Assembly: GCA_019424865.1 (NCBI GenBank)
Contig: JAHYYS010000055.1
Location: 1-17,795 of the forward strand
Source: a bacterium
GTDB lineage: Bacteria > Bacillota > Clostridia > Oscillospirales > Oscillospiraceae
Reading direction: 5' to 3'
DNA: 17,795 nt
In this document: one piece after another, positions 13,003 through 17,795 of the stretch
How the letters are laid out: each line of letters opens with the position of its first letter
How positions within the stretch are numbered: the first letter of the stretch is position 1
The notes under the pieces: generated by a model
Told to the model about the DNA's origin: nothing
What the model saw: the letters and a program-made list of their open reading frames with translations, nothing else
The model's database searches: none
Position numbers and translations under genes: made by a program

Positions 13003-13170
13003 TTACAAGGTGTAAAAGAAAATGAGAAGGCCGATGGATAGCAGAAGCAGTAAGATGTAGAAAATGTTGACCTCAAAGAGCAGCAAGCCAATACCGCCGG
13101 CAACAAGACCCCAGCCTAAAATCAGCAGCATAATACGCACCGAGGGGGGGATATCCGGACGCCGCCTCAT
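13003..13170 (-). CDS. Cassette 2: 55-aa membrane protein
   Basis: The peptide starts MRRRPDIPPSVRIMLLILGW and consists almost wholly of two membrane helices (about 12-31 and 34-53) with a basic cytoplasmic-type N terminus. GGAGG lies 8 bases before the ATG at 13170; a longer TTG-started frame (MEGQC added) is rejected because it would overlap that site. It has a consensus promoter and terminator of its own. The first nine residues MRRRPDIPP and the whole leader are identical to those of cassette 3, while the rest has diverged, so the two are paralogues with a fixed N terminus and a variable membrane part. Function unknown. Confidence 0.7.
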   Translation of the reverse strand: MRRRPDIPPSVRIMLLILGWGLVAGGIGLLLFEVNIFYILLLLLSIGLLIFFYTL

Positions 13171-13215
13171 ACACTGTCCCTCCAATCCAATTATATACTA
13201 CTATATGATATACCA

Positions 13216-13244
13216 ATGTTATCACGGAAGCAAGATTCTGTCAA
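13216..13244 (-). promoter_or_regulatory. Cassette 2 promoter
   Basis: Minus strand TTGACA (13244-13239), 17 bp, TAACAT (13221-13216); leader of about 35 bases to the ATG. Confidence 0.75.
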
Positions 13245-13394
13245 TCAGGAGGTGGGCCTATGCCAGAGGCGTCCCTTGTCATCCAAGCGGAGGACGGGGA
13301 TTCGGAAGCGGCGAAGGCACGCGGCGGGCGGCGCGGGAGGAACAGAAAAGCCGCCCCCGTGCGGGGACGGCGAAACAGCCTCAATGTTAGATAG
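13245..13394 (+). pseudogene. Tape-measure start copy R2, truncated 44-aa frame
   Basis: AGGAGGTGGGCCT and an ATG at 13260 are the same as in front of the full tape measure gene. The frame reads MPEASLVIQAEDGDSEAAKA, which parallels the real start MPEATLVIQVEDKYSDAVKK, then becomes Arg/Gly-rich as it crosses the cassette 3 terminator and stops at TAG 13392. With a perfect ribosome site it may be translated, but it is only the head of the protein. I read it as a duplication scar of cassette insertion. Confidence 0.65.
13350..13371 (-). terminator. Terminator of cassette 3
   Basis: Same 22-base hairpin as in cassette 2 (GCCGCCCCC, GTGC, GGGGACGGC read on plus); minus-strand continuation TTTTCTGTT. 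Confidence 0.75.
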
Positions 13395-13557
13395 TATAAG
13401 ACCAAATGAGAAAGCCAATGAGCACCAGAATGACAATGGTGATAAGCGGATCGAAGCCGAACGCCAGCGCGCCCATGATAGAGCCTATGCTAGTGCACCA
13501 GAGTGTAAACCGCAGCATACCCAATACCATGGGGGGGATATCCGGACGCCGCCTCAT
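13387..13557 (-). CDS. Cassette 3: 56-aa membrane protein
   Basis: Paralogue of the cassette 2 protein: MRRRPDIPPMVLGMLRFTLW, then a second helix DPLITIVILVLIGFLIWSY, length 56. The N-terminal nine residues, the ATG context and about 60 bases of leader are identical, the remainder differs at most positions but keeps two helices and a Y-T-(L/I) C terminus. The start at 13557 is set by GGAGG 8 bases upstream. Such a constant-leader, variable-body pair suggests duplication followed by divergence, perhaps under selection. No function can be assigned. Confidence 0.7.
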   Translation of the reverse strand: MRRRPDIPPMVLGMLRFTLWCTSIGSIMGALAFGFDPLITIVILVLIGFLIWSYTI

Positions 13558-13599
13558 ACACTGTCCCTCCAATCCAATTATACACTATATGATATACCA

Positions 13600-13628
13600 A
13601 TGTTATCACGGAAGCGAAATTCTGTCAA
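13600..13628 (-). promoter_or_regulatory. Cassette 3 promoter
   Basis: Minus strand TTGACA (13628-13623), 17 bp, TAACAT (13605-13600); identical in both hexamers and spacing to the cassette 2 promoter. Its -35 lies only 5 bases from the GGAGG of the tape measure gene. Confidence 0.75.
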
Positions 13629-13643
13629 TCAGGAGGTGGGCCT

Positions 13644-14510
13644 ATGCCAGAGGCGACCCTTGTCATCCAAGTGGAGGACAAGTATTCGGATGCAGTTAAG
13701 AAAATGTCGGCGGTGACCGAGAGCTTCAGCAAAGACGCCGACGAAATGAACGATGCGCTGGAAGCCCTGAGCCGGCAGAAGGGGCCGCTGAAGGCGGCAC
13801 TGAAGGAAATGGGCCGGGAGCTGAGCGCGGCGCAGGCACAATTCAACCATACCGGGGACGAGGCGTCCAGGCTGCGGCTGGAGCTGGCCCAGGCAAAGTA
13901 TGATACGGCCCGCCGCAACCTGGATCTGCTGACCAGGACGGCCAGGGCGGCGGAGCAGCAGCTTCGGGACACCGGGGCGGCCGGCCGGGGGCTGGGCGAG
14001 GGGGTGCAGTCCGGGATAAACACCGCGGTGCATGCCTTCATCACCAGCGGGCTGGGGGATGTGGCAGGCAACTTCTTGCTGAGCCTGGGGACGAGCATGG
14101 CGGGCTCCGCCCTTGGCGCGGCGGGGGGGAACACGGCCGGCACCGCCCTTCAGGCGGCGGCCAGCGGGGCGGCCTTCGGGACCATGGTCGGCGGCTTGGG
14201 CATTGGAACTGCGGTTGGCGCTCTGCTGGGCGGATCCATCGGCGCGGCCACGGGGTGGCTCCAGACGGAGGAGGGCCGGGACGAGGCCTTTCAAAGCTAT
14301 GTCCAGCAGGCGGTGGAGGGGCAGCTGGAGGAGATGGAGTCCATCCGCGCCTCCGGCTCCGCCACGGCGGGCCAGCGGGAGCGGGAGCAGCTGCTCTTGG
14401 CCCGGCAGCTGGGCGGCGAAGGGGCGGCCCGGGACTATCTGGAGCAGGCAGGGGCGCTGGCGGCGGGAACCGGCTATACCTATGGTGACCGCCCGGCGGG
14501 AGGATATTGA
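13644..14510 (+). pseudogene. Tape measure protein, N-terminal ~280 residues only
   Basis: GGAGGTG precedes the ATG at 13644. Residues 1-120 are a long coiled coil (MPEATLVIQVEDKYSDAVKK onward, with heptads through LRLELAQAKYDTARRNLDLL), followed by a Gly/Ala-rich hydrophobic part (about 135-205, GGLGIGTAVGALLGGSIGAA) and another helical part ending AGALAAGTGYTYG. This order and the position after the tail chaperone identify the tape measure, which sets tail length and is normally 600-1500 residues. After TYG (about 14487) the DNA changes to a response regulator gene and the frame ends at 14510. Truncated by a recombination or deletion junction; not functional. Confidence 0.8.
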
Positions 14511-14946
14511 TAAAATCCGGGGCTTGGGCCTGGGGGCGGACGACTACATCGAAAAGCCGTTTTCCCCCAGCGTATTGGTGGCCCGGGTCCGTGCCCACCT
14601 GGCCCGATACGAGCGCCTGACCGGCGGGCAAAAGAAGGTCCCCACGGAACTCCGGGCGGGCAGCCTGCGGCTGAACACCGAAACACGACGGGTCTTTGTG
14701 GATGGAAAGGAGGTGGAGCTGAAAAACCGGGAATATGAACTGCTCCACTTCCTGATGCTCCACCTGGATATGGTCTTCAGCCGGGAGGAGCTGTATGAAA
14801 AGATCTGGGGCCTGGAGGCTATGGGGGACAATGCCACTGTGGCTGTCCATATCAACCGCATTCGGGAAAAGATTGAGCAGGCCCCCGGTCACCCCAGGTA
14901 TATTCAGACAGTGTGGGGCGCAGGATACCGTTTCAAAGGAAATTAG
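14485..14946 (+). pseudogene. OmpR/PhoB-type response regulator, N-terminal half lost
   Basis: The frame opens within the receiver domain at VTARREDIDKIRGLGLGADD, YIEKPFSPSVLVARVRAHLA. The conserved Thr and the Lys of EKPF are present, but about 80 upstream residues, including the acidic pocket and the phosphorylated Asp, are gone. The C-terminal winged helix is whole: LKNREYELLHFLMLHLDMVF, SREELYEKIWG, TVAVHINRIREKIEQ and QTVWGAGYRF. An ATG at 14482 opens the frame without a ribosome site. A partner histidine kinase is not seen; an EamA gene follows 21 bases later. The gene was cut by the prophage junction. Confidence 0.8.
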
Positions 14947-14967
14947 CAGGAGAGAGGAAGTATTGAA

Positions 14968-15834
14968 ATGTGGATCCTTTTTGCAATTGGATCGGCGTTT
15001 TTTGCGGGTGTGACCGCAGTTCTGGCTAAGTGCGGCATCCGAAGGACAGATTCCACAGTGGCTACCGCTATCCGCACCGTCGTGGTGCTGTTTTTTGCGT
15101 GGATTATGGTGTTTGCAGCGGGGTCTCAGGCACAGATCCAAAACATAGACCGATCATCGCTCTTGTTTCTGGTTTTGTCCGGTCTGGCAACCGGCGCCTC
15201 TTGGCTGTGCTATTTTAAGGCGCTTCAAATCGGCGACATCAACAAGGTGGTGCCCATCGACAAATCCAGCACCGTACTCACTATTTTACTGGCCTTCCTC
15301 CTGCTGGGAGAGCCCATTGGCCTGTTTCAGGGAATTGGAGTGGCGCTGATCGGCGCGGGTACGTTTTTGATGATTGAAAAGAAGACGCAGAAGGAGCACA
15401 GCCCATCTTCTGGGCAGGGCTGGATGCTCTATGCCTTTGGCTCTGCTGTGTTTGCCAGCCTCACTGCCATCCTCGGCAGGGTGGGCATTCAGGGCGTTGA
15501 ATCCAATTTGGGCACCGCCATCCGCACGGGCGTGGTCCTGATTATGGCCTGGGTTATGGTGCTGGTGACGGGCAAGGGCAAAGAGGTGCGCCGGGTTTCC
15601 CGGCGGGAGCTGGCTTTTATCTGTCTGTCGGGTATTGCCACGGGCGCCTCTTGGCTGTGCTACTACCGGGCACTTCAAGATGGGCTGGCCAGCGTGGTGG
15701 TTCCCATCGACAAACTGAGCATCCTGGTCACTGTGGCCTTCTCTTATCTGGTATTCCACGAAAGGCTGACCAGACGTTCCGGGTGGGGGCTTGCCCTCAT
15801 TGTGGCGGGAACGTTGGCTATGCTGATTCCCTGA
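14968..15834 (+). CDS. EamA-family (DMT superfamily) transporter
   Basis: A 288-residue membrane protein with ten predicted helices made of two EamA repeats. The halves are visibly homologous: SGLATGASWLCYFKALQ / VVPIDKSSTVLT in the first and SGIATGASWLCYYRALQ / VVPIDKLSILVT in the second; both begin (F/Y)A(I/F)GSA(F/V)FAxxTA. Drug/metabolite transporters of this type export or import small organic metabolites; the substrate is not predictable. AGGAGAGAGGAAG lies before the ATG. It was probably downstream of the response regulator in one operon before the latter was truncated. Confidence 0.88.
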   Translation: MWILFAIGSAFFAGVTAVLAKCGIRRTDSTVATAIRTVVVLFFAWIMVFAAGSQAQIQNIDRSSLLFLVLSGLATGASWLCYFKALQIGDINKVVPIDKSSTVLTILLAFLLLGEPIGLFQGIGVALIGAGTFLMIEKKTQKEHSPSSGQGWMLYAFGSAVFASLTAILGRVGIQGVESNLGTAIRTGVVLIMAWVMVLVTGKGKEVRRVSRRELAFICLSGIATGASWLCYYRALQDGLASVVVPIDKLSILVTVAFSYLVFHERLTRRSGWGLALIVAGTLAMLIP

Positions 15835-15864
15835 CTGCCCGGATATTTTGATTCGGAGAAAAAA

Positions 15865-15905
15865 GTTCAGTCGCCGCACCAAACTCTCGTGGTGCGGCGA
15901 TGAAC
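15865..15905 (-). terminator. Hairpin with minus-strand T-run
   Basis: An 11-bp GC stem (15871-15881, 15890-15900) extended by GTTCA/TGAAC around one bulged base. On minus it is followed by TTTTTTC, so it terminates transcription coming from the SUFU side; on plus, after EamA, it has no T-run. Confidence 0.7.
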
Positions 15906-15985
15906 GCATCTGGGCGCAGAAAAGGATGTTGGCCTCTGTTGGGAGGGATGGTCGTGTGCTCTCTTGCCTACCTGCTGGCTCAGAT

Positions 15986-16072
15986 TCAGACAGCTATGGC
16001 GCGGGTAGGTATATGCTCCATGCACCAGCGCAGGTAAATGGCAAAGAGGTTATAGTTGCCCAAGTCTTTTTC
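15986..16072 (-). pseudogene. Short remnant of an unknown gene
   Basis: In one minus-strand frame 28 codons read EKDLGNYNLFAIYLRWCMEH and on to a TGA at 15988-15986. The YLRWCMEH phrase has a protein-like look similar to small domains that accompany Clostridial secretion or immunity genes, but no start exists and the flanks are closed. The remainder of 15906-16092 shows no gene. Confidence 0.25.
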
Positions 16073-16092
16073 CTATACAGCAGTCATGCCCC

Positions 16093-16694
16093 CTATGATT
16101 CCGGCCACTTATCATCCCCATTGCAAAGAGTACCTCTGGTAATAGCATCCTGGCGGTCAGGAGCCACCACAAAGCTGATGCCTGCCATCTTTTCCAGCAG
16201 AGCGTCTGCGTCATGCCCTATCTTATATTCCATCTCATTCTGATAGAGAGGGATCACCTGATAGAAGTTGACCTCCTCGCCGCTGGGCAAAGTGCAGACC
16301 TCGCCGCCTTTCTCCACGCCCTGGGGACCGGTCAGAATAGCGGCTTTGAGCTTCGTGCCCTCTGCAAAAGGCGATTGTTTGTCCATCGTGTGCCCCCACC
16401 CCAGCCAGGTATCGCTGGCAATGGGCAGGCGGGCCAGCACCTTCAAGAGGCCAATGGGCCAGTACCGCCGTTCCTCCTTCATGGATTCCCCATCCAGTTT
16501 CCAGTCCGGCGGCAGGGCAATCACCAGCTCCGCCCGCTCCAGCTTGTATTCGGCCAGTTCCTCCGGCACATTCATCCGGTGAGCGCCCATACCCATTCTA
16601 AGGCTTTTTGGCTGTCTCGCTCCGCTAAAATCTCAATCAAAGCGTCCGCGGTCAATTCGGCCTCAGAACGCTCGATCAGTTTTTTGTTCTCCAT
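16093..16694 (-). pseudogene. SUFU (suppressor of fused-like) domain protein with internal deletion
   Basis: The main frame (16596-16093) gives MGMGAHRMNVPEELAEYKLE, RAELVIALPPDWKL, WPIGLLKVLARLPI and DTWLGWGHT, the core of bacterial SUFU-domain proteins, to a normal-looking C terminus. The expected N-terminal 80-100 residues (with the ...FYTLVT strand before MGMG) are missing. Upstream, in a different frame, a start with GGAGG at ATG 16694 gives MENKKLIERSEAELTADA and about 17 more residues, then stops. This looks like the true start joined to the later part by a frame-shifting deletion at about 16595. In Clostridia SUFU proteins are often immunity proteins of polymorphic toxin systems; no toxin is visible here. 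Confidence 0.65.
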
Positions 16695-16747
16695 TTCTGC
16701 TCTGCCTCCATTCACAAGTAATCAGTCCCCAACAATGTCTTGTCCCG

Positions 16748-16915
16748 TTAAAGAAGCTGTACGTGCTTCTCAATGGCCGCCTCAATTCGCTTCGGTCCGA
16801 TCCCAATATATCGCTGCGTGACGGCGGCGGAGCTGTGTTGTAGCAGCCTCTGAACCAGGGCGATATCATAGCTGAAAAATCGAATGTCCCTTGTTTTTAT
16901 TCCTGCCTTATCCAT
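16748..16915 (-). pseudogene. C-terminal fragment of a tyrosine recombinase/integrase
   Basis: The 55-codon frame contains DIALVQRLLQHSSAAVTQRY, IGI and a helical tail IEAAIEKHVQLL. LLxHSSxxxTxRYI is the box II end of phage-type integrases, with the second conserved His and the catalytic Tyr (about residue 36). Everything else, including the catalytic Arg and the H-x-x-R of box II, is missing, and the sequence just before DIALVQ does not match the family. An ATG at 16915 opens the frame without a convincing ribosome site. It marks a former mobile element between SUFU and tsf. Confidence 0.7.
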
Positions 16916-16929
16916 GGTTGCCCCCAAAA

Positions 16930-17073
16930 GAATTATCTTGAGAATTTGCTCATTTCCATCGAATTAAACTGAGCTTTTGACACTCGTTTTTGAATTAAAT
17001 GGAGATTTTGATGGAAGAGACCCGCATAATCTCAGTTTAATTTATTTTTATCTGCAAAATCTCAGAATAATTC
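16930..17073. repeat. Array of five ~20-bp repeats, three facing right and two facing left (IS21-like end pattern)
   Basis: Copies of GAATTAAACTGAGATTTTG-like sequence start at 16930 (GAATTATCTTGAGAATTTGC), 16961 (GAATTAAACTGAGCTTTTGA) and 16992 (GAATTAAATGGAGATTTTGA), exactly 31 bases apart. On minus, copies run 17043-17024 (AAATTAAACTGAGATTATGC) and 17073-17054 (GAATTATTCTGAGATTTTGC), 30 apart. Twelve bases separate the two groups. IS21-family elements carry such multiple repeats at each end (L1-L3, R1-R2). I infer a MITE-like remnant without transposase genes. The DNA from 17074 to 17228 is AT-rich and without a gene. Confidence 0.6.
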
Positions 17074-17228
17074 GCATTTACCTTAGATACCATGTGATCG
17101 TCCATTTCAAAACCGCCTCTTTGTCCGACGATTTTGGCGTCCGGACTCATTCCAAATCTTTTTCCAAAAAGTTCAAAAACACTCCGAAATCAAGATGAAA
17201 ACCGGGAGAAAACAGAAAAGAAATGAAA

Positions 17229-17264
17229 AAAGAGCCCGGGGAAACGAATTTCCTCGGACTCTTT
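17229..17264 (-). terminator. Terminator of tsf
   Basis: A 16-bp stem (17229-17244 with 17249-17264, one mismatch, one G-T pair) with loop TTCG on the minus strand, followed by TTTTTTC. It lies 57 bases after the tsf stop codon. Confidence 0.85.
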
Positions 17265-17321
17265 AGGAGTCAATATTCAGGGACAATGCGCTTGTTTTGC
17301 GGGGGACAAGCTCAAGCGTCC

Positions 17322-17795
17322 TTACTTAATCATGGAAGCGACCTCGGCGGCGAAGTCGTCCTCCTGCTTCTCGATGCCCTCGCCGGTCTGGAAGCGGGTG
17401 AAGGCCTTGACGGTGATCTTGCCGCCCAGCTGCTTGGCAACCTCGGCCACGTGCTTCTCCACGGAGATCTTGTTCTCCTTGACGAAGGCCTGCTGCAGCA
17501 GGCAGTTCTCCTCATAGTACTTGCCGATGCGGCCCAGCACCATCTTCTCGATGATGTTCTCGGGCTTGTTGGCGTTCTTGGGATCCTCCTTGGCCTGAAC
17601 CAGCAGGATCTCCTTCTCCTTGTCCAGAGTGGCCTGATCCACGTCGGACTTGTCCAGGAAAGCGGGGTTCATGGCCGCGATCTGCATGGCCACGTCCTTG
17701 CCCAGCTCGGTGACCTTGTCGGCCTCGATGCCCTCAACCTCCAGGTTGACCAGCACGCCGATCTTGCCGCCCATGTGGATATAGGGCACGTTCAC
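17322..17795 (-). CDS. tsf: Elongation factor Ts, C-terminal part (runs off the window)
   Basis: 157 residues are visible, open at the right edge. The sequence YIHMGGKIGVLVNLEVEG, DVAMQIAAMNPAFLDKSDV, EKMVLGRIGKYYEENCLLQQ, then FVKENKISVEKHV is the dimerisation and C-terminal part of EF-Ts, the nucleotide exchange factor of EF-Tu in the cytoplasm. The apparent GTG at the very edge is an internal Val codon, not the start; the N-terminal UBA-like and EF-Tu-contacting TDFV parts lie outside. In Firmicutes tsf follows rpsB, so rpsB is expected to the right. Its codon use and GC third positions are those of a highly expressed core gene. Confidence 0.95.
   Translation of the reverse strand: MNVPYIHMGGKIGVLVNLEVEGIEADKVTELGKDVAMQIAAMNPAFLDKSDVDQATLDKEKEILLVQAKEDPKNANKPENIIEKMVLGRIGKYYEENCLLQQAFVKENKISVEKHVAEVAKQLGGKITVKAFTRFQTGEGIEKQEDDFAAEVASMIK

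Larger units (their letters stand above)
13144..13690. repeat. Direct duplication of the cassette boundary (about 387-bp period)
   Basis: The block 13144-13300 recurs at 13531-13690: small-protein codons for MRRRPDIPP, leader, promoter (GATATACCAATGTTATCACG), TCAATCAGGAGGTGGGCCT and the tape-measure start. The only sizeable difference is 4 bases in the AT-rich leader (TATATACTACTATAT against TATACACTATAT). The tape-measure half also recurs, partly deleted, at 12879. Confidence 0.85.

Noticed and set aside
12852..13106. 84-codon minus-strand frame between cassettes 1 and 2
   Set aside because: It reads through the cassette 2 terminator and the R1 repeat in a Pro-rich frame; no ribosome site.
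12879..13700. CRISPR-like array in the repeated region before the tape measure
   Set aside because: Repeats are long (more than 100 bases), contain genes, promoters and terminators, and have only two or three copies; no spacers of constant length.
13216..13716. 166-codon plus-strand frame through the cassette array
   Set aside because: Arg-rich, in the wrong frame relative to the tape measure start and opposite the cassette 3 gene.
14041..15141. Minus-strand open frame of 366 codons opposite tape measure and response regulator
   Set aside because: Pro/Arg/Ser-rich antisense translation; it crosses the prophage junction.
16213..16821. 202-codon plus-strand frame opposite SUFU and integrase remnants
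   Set aside because: Antisense shadow; no motifs or ribosome site.
17322..17795. Complete 157-aa gene starting with GTG at the window edge
   Set aside because: The sequence aligns in the middle of EF-Ts; the edge codon is an internal Val.

Overview
The window looks like a chromosome segment from a GC-rich, low-G+C-phylum gut Clostridium relative (Oscillospiraceae type, e.g. the Flavonifractor/Lawsonibacter/Oscillibacter group). This is inferred from AGGAGG-type ribosome binding sites, sigma-A type promoters (TTGACA/TATAAT), PBSX/XkdM-XkdN type tail genes, Firmicute-type lipoproteins and the tsf gene at the right edge. No species call is possible from the sequence alone.

Layout. (1) 1-575: the 3' half of a tRNA-Ser(CGA) without its 5' half, probably an attachment-site copy left by an integrated element that lies to the left, followed by a strong terminator and two diverged copies of a hairpin-rich repeat. 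(2) 576-7767: a redox gene cluster in two arms. The minus arm has a cyclophilin-fold protein, a decayed cupin gene, a MerR-like regulator, a LysR regulator and an aldo/keto reductase. The divergent plus arm has a second aldo/keto reductase, a flavodoxin lipoprotein, a DUF4405-like haem-type membrane protein, a second flavodoxin lipoprotein and a tiny lipoprotein, closed by a bidirectional terminator. Three promoters (akr1, akr2 operon, merR operon) each carry an ATAC-N7-GTAT LysR box whose centre is exactly 31 bp from the -35 hexamer, and all have 17-bp spacers. I therefore infer one LysR regulon that feeds an extracytoplasmic flavodoxin/haem electron-transfer system. (3) 7785-10460: an orphan polysaccharide flippase, a decayed TetR gene and an unknown lipoprotein. 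(4) 10461-11039: AT-rich, mostly non-coding.

(5) 11040-14487: a remnant of a contractile-tail (PBSX/Mu-like) prophage: tail tube, tail assembly chaperone with a programmed -1 frameshift on A_AAA_AAC, and the first ~280 residues of the tape measure. It is laden with accessory genes. Between tail tube and chaperone sits a candidate type I toxin-antitoxin locus (28-aa membrane peptide, facing antisense RNA, shared terminator). Between chaperone and tape measure is an array of three minus-strand cassettes; each has its own TTGACA-N17 promoter, a small membrane protein gene and a near-identical terminator, and each is separated from the next by a copy of the tape-measure start. These two structures are the best candidates for something undescribed.

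(6) 14485-17321: the prophage fragment is fused to the middle of an OmpR-type response regulator, followed by an intact EamA transporter, a degraded SUFU gene, the C-terminal end of a tyrosine recombinase and an AT-rich array of five ~20-bp repeats resembling the multiple end repeats of IS21-like elements. (7) 17322-17795: the C-terminal part of elongation factor Ts, running off the window.
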